Part shown: piece by piece, positions 56,083 through 64,000 of the stretch
Layout of the letters: every line of letters starts with the position of its first letter
How positions within the stretch are numbered: the stretch's first letter is position 1
Assembly: GCF_000826125.2 (NCBI RefSeq)
Contig: NZ_LN651371.1
Coordinates: 126,427 to 190,426 of the forward strand
Direction: 5' to 3'
From: Bhargavaea cecembensis
Lineage (GTDB): Bacteria > Bacillota > Bacilli > Bacillales_A > Planococcaceae
Length of the DNA: 64,000 nt
The notes under the pieces: model-generated
What the model saw: only the letters and a program-made list of their open reading frames with translations
Databases searched by the model: none
Told to the model about the DNA's origin: nothing
Made by a program: the position numbers and the translations under genes

Positions 56083-57360
56083 TCACTCCCCCGCCAGCTT
56101 CCTCCTGCCGAACACCACATAATAATAAGTAGATGAAATGACGTACAACACACCTGTAATCGAGAACGCCCAGGCGTAGCCCCAGTAGGATCCAAATGCA
56201 ACAACAAGTCCTGCGGAGACGGGCCCCATGGCGGCCCAGCCGGCCTGGAAGACAGTCTGGTTGACGGAGTTGGCGAGCCCTTTGTATTTGTCGTGGACGA
56301 TTTCCATCGAGATGGCACTCTGGATCGGGTTGCCGGCGTTCATGAGTGCCTGGCGCATGAGGAATCCGAGCGAGGCGAGGCCGAGCGACATCGTGTAGGC
56401 CGTCAGGAACAGGAACGGGATCGACGCGAGCTGGAAGAAGATGAGCGCCTTTACCTTGCCGACGCGCTTGACGAGCGCCGGGCCGATCATCATCGCGACG
56501 GCCGTCATGGCGGATCCGAGCGACAGGATCAGGCCGATGTAGGCGTTCGATGCACCGAACCTGTTGGCGAAGTACAGGTTCAGGTACGGAATGACGAGTC
56601 CCGAACCGAAGCCGATGAGCAGGTTGGCGATCCCCAGATGGAAGATGAGCCGGGCATTCCGGCCGAGCGCAGCGTCCGCCGGGTCCTCTTCGGAAGGCGG
56701 CTCTGGGATCCTTGCGGGCGTCGCCTCTTTGTCTTCTTGTACCGCTTTTCCGGAACTCAGGAAAAACAGCGGCCCGATGCCCGCAGCGAAGATCGCCGCT
56801 CCGGCGATCAGCGACCAGCGGATTGATTCGACGGCGGGCAGCCCGAATGTTTTCTCAAGCAGGTCCGCGATCACTCCGCCGCCGAGGCTTCCGATGACGC
56901 CCGCGACGGTGACGAGCGAGAAATAAATGCTGAACAGATGGACCCGCTCCGAGGCGGACGAGTTTTCCGCGAGGAACGGCACGCCCGACACCTGGACGAA
57001 CGCCATCGTCAGGCCGGTGACGAACGCGGCGGCCACGAGCGTGCCTTCCGCCGTTTCCACCGCCCGGTAGAATAAAGTCAGCATCGTGAGCGCCGACCCG
57101 CCGATGAGCAGCCACTTCCGGCCGGACCGGTCACTGAGCAGGCCGGCCGGCACGAGGATGATCGCCGTTGCAAGCGCGGTCATCGAGATGACGTTCCCGT
57201 TCACGGTCTCCGGCATGCCGAGCGCCTTGATATACAGGTTGTACATGACCGCGAATACCCCCATCCCGATTTGGATAAGGATATTCGCCAGCATGAACAG
57301 CCGGACGTTGCGGCTGAAACCTGAAACTTTCGTTTTCCAGTCTTTGAACCAAGCAATCAT
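56083..57360 (-). CDS. major facilitator superfamily transporter
   Basis: 425 aa with 12 predicted helices in two halves separated by a charged loop at about 210-240 (PARIPEPPSEEDPADAALGR). The loop-2/3 motif GLLSDRSGRKWLLIGG is clear. The second half has FGASNAYIGLILSLGSAMTAV. Drug or sugar efflux class; no substrate can be assigned. GAAGGAG precedes the ATG. Confidence 0.88.
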   Translation of the reverse strand: MIAWFKDWKTKVSGFSRNVRLFMLANILIQIGMGVFAVMYNLYIKALGMPETVNGNVISMTALATAIILVPAGLLSDRSGRKWLLIGGSALTMLTLFYRAVETAEGTLVAAAFVTGLTMAFVQVSGVPFLAENSSASERVHLFSIYFSLVTVAGVIGSLGGGVIADLLEKTFGLPAVESIRWSLIAGAAIFAAGIGPLFFLSSGKAVQEDKEATPARIPEPPSEEDPADAALGRNARLIFHLGIANLLIGFGSGLVIPYLNLYFANRFGASNAYIGLILSLGSAMTAVAMMIGPALVKRVGKVKALIFFQLASIPFLFLTAYTMSLGLASLGFLMRQALMNAGNPIQSAISMEIVHDKYKGLANSVNQTVFQAGWAAMGPVSAGLVVAFGSYWGYAWAFSITGVLYVISSTYYYVVFGRRKLAGE

Positions 57361-57457
57361 CGGAGAGGGCTCCTTCGTTTTCCGTTTATTTCGACATTCG
57401 GATTATACGAGAATGGAAGGGGAAAAGCAACAGGCGAATGACCGCGGCTTCAAGGCG

Positions 57458-57535
57458 GCAGAGAGAATTTCTGCGATGACACTCACCCTCTTTCCGTTAA
57501 TACTCGCCCGCTCTCCGATCACACTCACCCTCAAA
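57458..57535 (-). repeat. 21-bp tandem array J (3 units)
   Basis: Plus-strand CACTCACCCTC-type copies begin at 57480, 57501 and 57522, exactly 21 bp apart; the middle copy is diverged (TACTCGCCCGC). Minus-strand reading: GAGTGTnATCGsAGA followed by a GmGGGy tail. Confidence 0.82.
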
Positions 57536-57551
57536 TGGCCCCCCTCCTCCC

Positions 57552-57596
57552 ACCAAAAAACAGCCCCGGCGATCTCACTCGCACGGGGCTGTCTCT
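57552..57596 (-). terminator. terminator of the bmrCD-like operon
   Basis: Stem ACAGCCCCG/CGGGGCTGT with TTTTTTGG on the minus strand. Confidence 0.88.
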
Positions 57597-57613
57597 TATC
57601 CATCTCCCTCAAT

Positions 57614-59371
57614 TCAGCCGATCTTCCCCGCCGCCACTTTGCCGGCCTGCAGCTTATACATCTGGGCATACTGACCGCCATACGCGAGCAGCTGGTCATG
57701 GCTGCCGGATTCGACGATCTCGCCTTTATCGAGGACGAGGATGCGGTCGGCGTTTTTGATCGTCGAGAGTCGGTGGGCGATGACGAAGGTGGTGCGTCCT
57801 TTTTTCAGGACGTCCATCGCATGCTGGATGATTTCTTCGGTTTCGGTGTCGATGTTCGACGTTGCTTCATCCAGGATCAGGATCGCCGGGTCGAATGCGA
57901 GTGCGCGGGCGAATGAGATGAGCTGGCGCTGGCCGGCGGACAGGGTGCTTCCCTTTTCCACGACCGGTGCGTCGATGCCGTCCGGAAGATGCTTCAGCAC
58001 GCGGTCGCCTCCGACGGCTTCCAACGCCCGTTCGACCATTCCGCGCGAAATCCGCGGGTCGCCGAGGCTGATGTTGGACTCGATCGTTCCGGTGAACAGG
58101 TACGGATCTTGCAGGACGATGCCCATATGGTCGCGGATCGTCTGGCGGGGCAGCGACGTGATGTCGGTGCCGTCGATGACGATGCGGCCCTTGGACGGGT
58201 CATAGAACCGGAACAGGAGGTTCATGATCGAGCTTTTCCCCGATCCGGTATGCCCGACGAGCGCGACGGTCTCTCCCTGCTTCGCTTCAAAGTCAATGCC
58301 TTTCAGCACGTATTCATCGCCTTTATAGGCGAACCATACGTCTTCAAAGCGCACATTGCCCCGGTAGCGGGCGATCTTCTTGTCGCTCACCGTCTCCCCT
58401 TCCTGATCGAGCAGTTCGAACACCCGCTCCGCCGCAACGAGCGAATGCTCGAGGCGGGAGAACTGGTTGACGATGCCGGTGATCGGGTTGAAGAGGCGCG
58501 TGATGTAGTCGACGAACGCATAGAGCGCACCGACCGAGATCACTTCTGGCGTCGTGAGCGAGATGTTTCCGAAGTAGAGGACAAACACGAGGAACGTCAT
58601 TGAACGGAGCGTGTCGACCAGGTTAAACGAAGTCGCGGAGTCCATTTTGAGGAGCTTGTTCTGATAGCGGAAGTGCTCGTCGTTGAGCTCCTCGAATTCC
58701 TCTTCCATCTGTTTTTCCCGGCGGAATGCCTGGACGATCGTCATGCCCTGGATCGCTTCGTTGATCATCCCGTTCAGGTCGCTCACCTTGCCCCGGATGA
58801 TCCGGTTGTATTTCGCGGCATATTTCCGGTAGAGGATCATCCAGACATACAGGACCGGGATGAGCACGAGCATCATTCCGCCCATCTTCGGATCGAGCCA
58901 GAGCAGCGCGATGAAGATGCCGCCCATGTACATGAAGCTTGTCGCAAACTGCGACAGGACGGTCACATACATGTCGCGGATCGCTTCGGTGTCGTTCGTG
59001 ACGCGGGCGACGACCTTGCCTGCAGGCAGGTTATCGAAATAGCGGATCGGCAGCGTCTGGATCTTGCCGTACACTTCGTTGCGCATCTTCTGGATGATCC
59101 GGTTCGCCCCTTTCTGAAGGAGCAGATATTCGGAATACCGGAAGATGGCCGTGATGACGGCGAGCCCCATGAAGAGGGCGAGCAGGCCGGCGATCGGCCC
59201 GAAATCAATTCCGCCCGTTTCGCTTCCCGCGATATGATTGTCGATGATGTTCTTGGCGATGAGCGGTCCGGCGAGATCCGCCGCGACGGCAAGTGCCAGG
59301 CAGATGATGCCGGGGATCACATAGCCTTTTTGTCCGACGGCATACTGGACGAGCCGTTTTCCTTTATTCAT
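57614..59371 (-). CDS. yheH: heterodimeric ABC multidrug exporter subunit (YheH/BmrD-like)
   Basis: 585 aa: six-helix membrane domain (about 15-320) plus ATPase with Walker A GHTGSGKSSIMNLL, signature LSAGQRQLISFARAL, canonical Walker B AILILDEATSNID (catalytic Glu present) and H-loop IAHRL. Start ATG 59371; the longer open frame upstream is out of phase with the family. Shorter than B. subtilis BmrD (673), which has an N-terminal extension. Its gene overlaps the first subunit by 8 bp. Confidence 0.9.
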   Translation of the reverse strand: MNKGKRLVQYAVGQKGYVIPGIICLALAVAADLAGPLIAKNIIDNHIAGSETGGIDFGPIAGLLALFMGLAVITAIFRYSEYLLLQKGANRIIQKMRNEVYGKIQTLPIRYFDNLPAGKVVARVTNDTEAIRDMYVTVLSQFATSFMYMGGIFIALLWLDPKMGGMMLVLIPVLYVWMILYRKYAAKYNRIIRGKVSDLNGMINEAIQGMTIVQAFRREKQMEEEFEELNDEHFRYQNKLLKMDSATSFNLVDTLRSMTFLVFVLYFGNISLTTPEVISVGALYAFVDYITRLFNPITGIVNQFSRLEHSLVAAERVFELLDQEGETVSDKKIARYRGNVRFEDVWFAYKGDEYVLKGIDFEAKQGETVALVGHTGSGKSSIMNLLFRFYDPSKGRIVIDGTDITSLPRQTIRDHMGIVLQDPYLFTGTIESNISLGDPRISRGMVERALEAVGGDRVLKHLPDGIDAPVVEKGSTLSAGQRQLISFARALAFDPAILILDEATSNIDTETEEIIQHAMDVLKKGRTTFVIAHRLSTIKNADRILVLDKGEIVESGSHDQLLAYGGQYAQMYKLQAGKVAAGKIG

Positions 59372-61112
59372 GTGAATCCCCCTCCCCGATCTGCTGGCGG
59401 TCGAATTGCTCGCGGTACCAGCCGTGTTCACCGAGCAGCATGTCATGGGTGCCTTCCTCGGTGACACGGCCGTCCTCCAGCACGATGATCCAGTCGGCAT
59501 GTTCGATCGCCGACAAGCGGTGGGTCGTGATGATCGTCGTCTTGCCTTCCCGGCCTTCGCGGATATTCGCGATGATCGCCGTTTCGGTCTTCGCGTCGAC
59601 CGCGGAAAGCGAATCGTCCAGGACGAGAATCTCCGGGTCTTTGATGAGTGCCCGGGCAATCGAGATCCGCTGTTTCTGCCCGCCGGACAGGGCGACCCCT
59701 TTTTCGCCGACAAGCGTTTCAAGCCCTTCCGGCAGCATCGCCAGGTCCTTGCGGAAGTGCGACAGCCGGATCGCTTCGTCGATCTCTTCATCGGTTGCGT
59801 CCGGCTTGCCGAACAGGATGTTGTCCCGGATCGACCGGGAGAAGAGCACATGCTCCTGCGGCACGTAGCCGATCCAGTCCCGGACTTCATCTTTCGTCAG
59901 TTCGCTGATCGGCACTCCGGAAAACGACAGTTCCCCGCCGCCTGCCGGGTACTCGCGAAGGAGCTGTCGGACGAACGTCGTCTTTCCGCTCCCCGTTTTT
60001 CCGACGATGCCGAGCGTCCCGCCCCGGTCGAGATGGACTCGGACCCTGTCAAGGTTCACCGAGGAGGACTGCGGATAAGTGAACGTCACGTCTGTGAAGT
60101 CCACGGCGTCCGGCTTTCCGGCATGTTTCGGATCGGCCGGGTCTTTCACGTCCTCATCGTAGGAGAGCGTCTCGGACACCCGGTCGAGCGAGGCGTTCCC
60201 CCGCTGCATGACATTGATGAGCTCGCCGATCGCGATCATCGGCCAGACGGCCATTCCGAGATAGACGTTGAACGTGACGAGATTGCCGAGCGTCATGTCG
60301 CCGGTCGACACGAGGAATGCCCCGTAGCCGAGGCCGATCGCGTAGCTCATGCCGGTCAGCACTTTCGACGTCGGCGCGAACAGTGCGTCGATCCGCTCGA
60401 CGGCGATGTTCTTCTCATACACTTCCTCGGTATTCGCGCGGAAATTCTCCTCGGTCGCCCGCTCCTGCACATACGCCCGGACGACCCGGACGCCGGCGAC
60501 GGCTTCAAGCACATCGTCGTTCAGATCGCCGAACGCATCCTGGGCGACGACGTACCGTTCGTGGATTTTCTTGCCGAGCACCTGCATGATGATCGCCAGA
60601 ATCGGCAGCGGCAGGATCGCCGCAAGCGTCAGTTTCCATGAAACGATGAAGCCCATCGTGAGCAGGATCGTCGCCAGGTAGAGCGTCGAGTCGATCAGCG
60701 TCATGATGCCGAACCCGGCGGTTTCCGAAATCGCCCGCAGGTCGTTCGTCGACCGGGCCATCAGATCGCCGGTCCGGTTTTTCTCATAGAATGTCGGCGT
60801 CATTTTAAGGAAATGGCGCATGAGCCGGCTGCGCAGCGTCCGTTCGATCACGTTCGCGCCGCCGAATAATTGATATTGCCAGACGAAGTTGGCCGCGTAG
60901 CCGATCGCCATGATGGTGAGCATGATTCCAGCGAAGCCCCAGAGGAGCCCCTTCGTCATGTCTCCGCGGTACATCGTGTCGATCGCCTGCCCGATGATCC
61001 ACGGCGGGACGACGACGAGCACGTTTGTGATTGTCAGCAGCACAAGCGCCACCGAATACCGCTTCCAGTTCTCCTTGAAGAACCAGTCAAGCTTGAATAA
61101 AACCGAAAACAT
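59364..61112 (-). CDS. yheI: heterodimeric ABC multidrug exporter subunit with degenerate site (YheI/BmrC-like)
   Basis: 582 aa (BmrC 585). Six helices (about 20-310), Walker A GKTGSGKTTFV, signature [15 protein letters not shown], but Walker B is ILVLDDSLSAVD: Asp replaces the catalytic Glu, as in the BmrC half of the known heterodimer, where one ATP site does not hydrolyse. GAAGAAGGG precedes the ATG. Expression is probably controlled by the attenuator leader upstream. Confidence 0.92.
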   Translation of the reverse strand: MFSVLFKLDWFFKENWKRYSVALVLLTITNVLVVVPPWIIGQAIDTMYRGDMTKGLLWGFAGIMLTIMAIGYAANFVWQYQLFGGANVIERTLRSRLMRHFLKMTPTFYEKNRTGDLMARSTNDLRAISETAGFGIMTLIDSTLYLATILLTMGFIVSWKLTLAAILPLPILAIIMQVLGKKIHERYVVAQDAFGDLNDDVLEAVAGVRVVRAYVQERATEENFRANTEEVYEKNIAVERIDALFAPTSKVLTGMSYAIGLGYGAFLVSTGDMTLGNLVTFNVYLGMAVWPMIAIGELINVMQRGNASLDRVSETLSYDEDVKDPADPKHAGKPDAVDFTDVTFTYPQSSSVNLDRVRVHLDRGGTLGIVGKTGSGKTTFVRQLLREYPAGGGELSFSGVPISELTKDEVRDWIGYVPQEHVLFSRSIRDNILFGKPDATDEEIDEAIRLSHFRKDLAMLPEGLETLVGEKGVALSGGQKQRISIARALIKDPEILVLDDSLSAVDAKTETAIIANIREGREGKTTIITTHRLSAIEHADWIIVLEDGRVTEEGTHDMLLGEHGWYREQFDRQQIGEGDSHE

Positions 61113-61141
61113 AAAATCCCTTCTTCCTGTCGCGGACGTCT

Positions 61142-61198
61142 CTATCCGCCTTCTTTAGATTCCTTGATGAGTACTTTCCGTTCTTTCACGATGCACAT
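61142..61198 (-). CDS. 18-codon ORF just upstream of yheI
   Basis: Encodes MCIVKERKVLIKESKEGG with GGAAAGGAG 8 nt before the ATG. It ends 29 nt before yheI. It may be a second leader peptide coupling translation into yheI, or a micro-protein. It lies beyond both attenuator terminators. Confidence 0.5.
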   Translation of the reverse strand: MCIVKERKVLIKESKEGG

Positions 61199-61265
61199 CG
61201 CGATTGCTCCTTTCCCGATTTGATTTATATGCAACGCGCTTGCCGCGCGGCCGCACCAAATGGCG

Positions 61266-61305
61266 AGAAAAACAGAAAACACGCCCCCTATCAAGGAGAC
61301 GTGCT
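61266..61305 (-). terminator. second leader terminator upstream of yheI
   Basis: Minus-strand stem GCACGTCTCC pairing with GGGGGCGTGT (three wobble pairs), loop TTGATA, then TTTTCTGTTTTTC. Confidence 0.65.
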
Positions 61306-61310
61306 CAATG

Positions 61311-61340
61311 AAAAAGGATCCGGCAGACATGCCGGACCCC
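61311..61340 (-). terminator. first leader terminator (attenuator) upstream of yheI
   Basis: Minus-strand stem GGTCCGGCA/TGCCGGATCC, loop TGTC, followed by TTTTTCATT. Its left arm GTCCGGCA can instead pair with TGCCCGGAC inside the leader ORF. Confidence 0.75.
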
Positions 61341-61370
61341 GTTAAAATAAACTGCGGTTCCCGAAATAAA

Positions 61371-61445
61371 TCACGGGCACAGTCCGGGCAGGCATGGCGA
61401 TATGCAGTTTTGTACAATTGCGTCATGCATTTTCATGTTGATCAT
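61371..61445 (-). CDS. 24-codon leader peptide of the bmrCD-like operon (BmrB analogue)
   Basis: ATG 61445 is preceded by AAGGGAGG at 8 nt, among the best ribosome sites in the window. The peptide begins MINMKMHDAIVQNC and ends SPCLPGLCP, with three cysteines and three prolines in its second half. The stop is 31 nt before the first terminator. In B. subtilis, bmrB upstream of bmrCD encodes a leader whose slowed translation by ribosome-targeting drugs relieves termination. This ORF has the same place and logic but its own sequence. Confidence 0.75.
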   Translation of the reverse strand: MINMKMHDAIVQNCISPCLPGLCP

Positions 61446-61507
61446 CGTCCACGCCTCCCTTCTGCAGAATGTTGATAATTGTTTCGTTACTCTAACAGCC
61501 TACCGTT

Positions 61508-61537
61508 ACGGCCGGCGGCTTGTCAACCGTTTTCTGA
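61508..61537 (-). promoter_or_regulatory. candidate promoter of the bmrCD-like leader
   Basis: Minus-strand TTGACA, about 18 bp, TAGGCT. Good -35, poor -10. It lies about 65 bp before the leader ORF. Confidence 0.4.
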
Positions 61538-61604
61538 AAAAACTTTCAGAAGGCCTATTTTTGCCCGGGACAAAAACAGCGTATGCATTCCGTTCCGCAT
61601 TGTT

Positions 61605-62798
61605 TCATGACTGGAACACATGAAGGCCCGCGCCCAGTACGCCGGCGACCAGCACAACCATCCACGGGGGCCACTTCCCGAACTGAAGCAGCAAAAAACA
61701 AAGAAGGGCGACTACAGCATCCCAGACTGAGAAGATGGAACCAGGAATCACGGGGTTGAGCAGTGCGGCAAACAAAATGCCGACGACCGCCGCGTTGACT
61801 CCGAGTAGGGATGCCTTCAGCCATGATTTCTTCCGGATCACCGACCAGAAAGGCAGAACGCCGATGACGAGCAGGAAGGAAGGCAGAAACATCGCGGCCA
61901 CCGCCAGCAGACCGCCCGGAATTCCTTCGGCGATCATGCCGATGTAAGCAGACAAGGTGAATAGCGGTCCCGGAACAGCCTGGGCCGCCCCATATCCGGC
62001 GATGAACGTTTCCACGTCCATCCAGCCGCCCGGCACGATTTCCCGCTCCAGCATCGGCAGGACGACATGACCGCCGCCGAACACGATTGAACCGACCCGG
62101 TAAAAAATGTCCGCAAGTGAAACGAGGGTATTCCCGGCAGCCGCACGGACCGCCGGCAGCAAGGCGAGCAAGGAGAAAAACAGCACAAGAGACAGAAGTC
62201 CCGCCCTGCGGCCGACCGGCATCGGCATGTCAGCCTCGTCGCGGGCCGCCGTTCCCTTTCCTCTGTAGACTAAATAACCGGCCAGTCCCGCCAGTACAAT
62301 AAAGCCGATCTGCCCCGCCGCCGTCGGGACGAGCAGGACGCCCAACGCTGCAATCGCCGCAATCCCGATTCTCGGCAAGTCCGGCGCAAGATTTCGGCCC
62401 ATCCCGATGAGCGCGTGTAGCACGATGGCAACCGCCACGATCTTGAGCCCCCGGATCCAGCCGGTATCAAAGCCGGCGTCTCCTCTGACGAGCCAGGCGA
62501 ACAGCAAGAGCAGCACCACGGAAGGCATCGTGAAACCAAACCAGGACAGGAGCGCGCCTCCGATCCCGCCGCGCATCAGACCGATCCCGATGCCGACCTG
62601 CGAACTGGCCGGGCCGGGCAGGAACTGGCAGAGCGCCACAAGATCCGCATAGGCCCGGTCATCCAGCCACTTTCTCTTTGTTACATATTCATCCCTGAAA
62701 TATCCAAGATGGGCGGCAGGACCCCCAAACGACGTCAACCCGAGTTTCAGTGACGCCGCCAGAATTTCACCGTACTGCCCCCTGCCCTTCTTTTCCAA
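61605..62798 (-). CDS. chrA: chromate transporter family protein ChrA
   Basis: 397 aa, two homologous CHR domains (about 12-175 and 215-390) each opening with a conserved GLTSFGGPAAHLGYF or FGGGHVVLPMLEREIV segment; FLPGPASSQVGIGIG in the first and GAAQAVPGPLFTLSAYIG in the second. About ten helices. Effluxes chromate; some members may move other anions. Start TTG 62798 after AGAGGGG. Confidence 0.93.
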   Translation of the reverse strand: MEKKGRGQYGEILAASLKLGLTSFGGPAAHLGYFRDEYVTKRKWLDDRAYADLVALCQFLPGPASSQVGIGIGLMRGGIGGALLSWFGFTMPSVVLLLLFAWLVRGDAGFDTGWIRGLKIVAVAIVLHALIGMGRNLAPDLPRIGIAAIAALGVLLVPTAAGQIGFIVLAGLAGYLVYRGKGTAARDEADMPMPVGRRAGLLSLVLFFSLLALLPAVRAAAGNTLVSLADIFYRVGSIVFGGGHVVLPMLEREIVPGGWMDVETFIAGYGAAQAVPGPLFTLSAYIGMIAEGIPGGLLAVAAMFLPSFLLVIGVLPFWSVIRKKSWLKASLLGVNAAVVGILFAALLNPVIPGSIFSVWDAVVALLCFLLLQFGKWPPWMVVLVAGVLGAGLHVFQS

Positions 62799-62908
62799 TT
62801 TAAAAACCCCTCTTCCGTCCGGCTTTTGCCCATCTTACAGAAGGCAGAAGCCGGCGGAAAGGGATTTAACACAATCTTAACAATAAATCCGTCTTCACAA
62901 TGAATCCG

Positions 62909-64000
62909 TCAGCGATCCAGCCGGATGACGGCCACTTTCAAGTAGTCGGATTCCATCTGGTGCCGGTTAGTGCGGAAATCGGCCGGGAGCCGGAATTCCC
63001 GTTCGATCTTAAAGCGGCGGCCGGCGGACTTGAACGCCTTTTCGATGAAGCCTCGGAATTTCTTCATGCCGAAGCCCGCATGGTTCGTCGAAGCGATGAT
63101 GATCCCGCCTTTCGCCGTGATGGAAATGGCGTCCTCCAGCAAAGACGGGTAGTCCTTCGCCGCGCTGAACGTCCGCTTTTTCGAGCGGGCGAAGCTCGGC
63201 GGGTCGAGGATGACGAGGTCGAATTCCTTGCCGTGGCGGCCGGCGTACCGGAAGTAGTCGAACACGTCCATGACGATGATCTCCTCGGCCTCATAATCGA
63301 TGCCGTTCGCCGAGAACTGCTCGATCGTCTTCGGCAGGCTCCGCTTGGCGAGGTCGACGCTCACCGTCCCCGCCGCTCCCCCGAGCGCCGCGGCCACCGA
63401 GAACGCGCCCGTGTAAGAGAATGTGTTCAGCGTCCGGCGCCCTTCCGCGTATTCATCGCGGACCGCTTTGCGGACGTCTCGCTGGTCGAGGAAGATGCCC
63501 GTCATCGCGCCGTCGTTCAAGTCGACGGCGAACTGCATGCCGTTCTCTTTCACGAGAATTGGGAAATCCGGCTTTTCCCCGAAGACGAAGTCATCGTCCT
63601 CCACGTAGCGGCCCTGCGCATCAAACCGCTTCTTCCCGAACACCGACCGAACTTCGCGCAGGCCTCCGAGCACTTCATGGACATATTTTCGCATCTCGTA
63701 GATACCTTCGCTGTACCAATTGATGAGGAAGTGGCCGTCGTAGTCATCGATCGTCAGGCCGCCGATCCCGTCCCCTTCTCCGTTGAACAAGCGGAATGCC
63801 GTCGTTTCGGGATCTTCGTAAAACGATTCCCGCCGGCCGATCGCCTCTTTGATCTTCCGGGCGAAAAAGGCGGTGTCGATCTGCTCGTCCTCCTGATGGG
63901 TGAGGACCCAGCCCGCCCCTTTGTTTTGATTGCCGTGATAGCCTGTCGCAATATAGCGTCCGGCGGGGTCCGTCAGTCGGAGGATGGAACCTTCGCGGCC
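62909..64000 (-). CDS. class I rRNA methyltransferase, RlmK/YwbD-like (5' end cut by window)
   Basis: The frame runs open to the right edge, so the start lies outside; 363 codons are visible. The edge part (GREGSILRLTDPAGRYIATG) resembles the N-terminal PUA domain, followed by a linker and the SAM-binding methyltransferase core: NTFSYTGAFSVAAALGG, SVDLAKRSLP and the catalytic-loop region FDLVILDPPSFARSK. Relatives methylate cytosine in 23S rRNA (RlmI/RlmK; B. subtilis YwbD). Cytoplasmic. Confidence 0.9.
   Translation of the reverse strand, partial: GREGSILRLTDPAGRYIATGYHGNQNKGAGWVLTHQEDEQIDTAFFARKIKEAIGRRESFYEDPETTAFRLFNGEGDGIGGLTIDDYDGHFLINWYSEGIYEMRKYVHEVLGGLREVRSVFGKKRFDAQGRYVEDDDFVFGEKPDFPILVKENGMQFAVDLNDGAMTGIFLDQRDVRKAVRDEYAEGRRTLNTFSYTGAFSVAAALGGAAGTVSVDLAKRSLPKTIEQFSANGIDYEAEEIIVMDVFDYFRYAGRHGKEFDLVILDPPSFARSKKRTFSAAKDYPSLLEDAISITAKGGIIIASTNHAGFGMKKFRGFIEKAFKSAGRRFKIEREFRLPADFRTNRHQMESDYLKVAVIRLDR

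Noticed and set aside
57614..59890. 758-aa second exporter subunit
   Set aside because: The first 173 residues are a shadow of the preceding yheI gene. The true start is ATG 59371 in the 8-bp overlap.
61142..61426. 94-aa ORF upstream of yheI
   Set aside because: Its start has no ribosome site and it runs through both terminators. The ORFs with real ribosome sites here are the 24-codon leader in another frame and the 18-codon end segment.

Overview
The window is about 64 kb of a chromosome from a fairly GC-rich member of the Bacillales. Gene content and order follow the Bacillus subtilis hem/yhf/yha/yhe region closely: lplJ-yhfH, hemEH with divergent hmoB, yhaA, ecsAB with divergent hit, trpP, yhaH, scoC, yhaJ, prsA, yhaMNO, yhaPQ, yhaR, hemZ, yheA/yheB, yheE and a yheIH (BmrCD-type) exporter. 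High GC with Bacillus-type synteny, a glyoxylate shunt and YjcZ/YhfH-type micro-proteins fits a GC-rich Planococcaceae (Bhargavaea-like). That genus guess is inference only. I see no rRNA, tRNA, insertion sequence, prophage or CRISPR.

Layout. 1-1.9 kb: end of a MacAB-type exporter operon. 1.9-4.2 kb: a P1B-4 metal-export ATPase with its ArsR-family sensor. 4.2-6 kb: an AT-rich patch of small genes, then an acetyltransferase. 6-15.8 kb: S9 peptidase, FadR-box acyl-CoA ligase, a complete Bce-type peptide-resistance operon (bceRSAB) and lipoate ligase. 16-18.8 kb: a second AT-rich patch with YhfH-like zinc ribbons, an S41-like protein and a gene broken by an in-frame TGA. 18.8-22.6 kb: glyoxylate shunt aceA-aceB with a divergent LytTR regulator. 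23.5-26.6 kb: heme synthesis and degradation. 26.7-31.8 kb: amidohydrolase, two orphan OppBC-type permeases, an Ntn-type acyl hydrolase and a signal-peptidase-like lipoprotein. 32-43.8 kb: the ecs-hit-trpP-scoC-prsA-yhaMNO core. 44-47.6 kb: the YhaPQ ABC exporter and a self-regulated XRE/membrane-protein operon. 47.7-53.5 kb: yhzD, yhaR, hemZ, yheAB, yheE. 53.5-64 kb: a membrane-anchored beta-lactamase-fold protein, Nudix, MFS, a BmrCD-like exporter with an attenuator leader, ChrA and a 5'-cut RlmK/YwbD-like methyltransferase.

The most unusual signal is a family of eleven intergenic tandem arrays. All repeat with a 21-bp period (only one 20-bp step was found). Read in one orientation, every unit starts with GA, carries a roughly 14-nt core that is constant within the locus but differs between loci, and ends in a GC-rich tail often containing GGCC. 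The arrays nearly always lie just beyond an intrinsic terminator or the stop codon of the preceding gene. They carry no protein signature, although the period of seven codons leaves open frames that falsely extend neighbouring genes. I do not know a described element of this form. The second strong regulatory signal is the leader of the BmrCD-like operon: a 24-codon leader peptide, an antiterminator-capable segment inside it and two tandem terminators. Other visible regulation includes two FadR-type boxes (acyl-CoA ligase and enoyl-CoA hydratase), three 16-bp operators in front of the XRE operon, and an inverted repeat in front of arsR.
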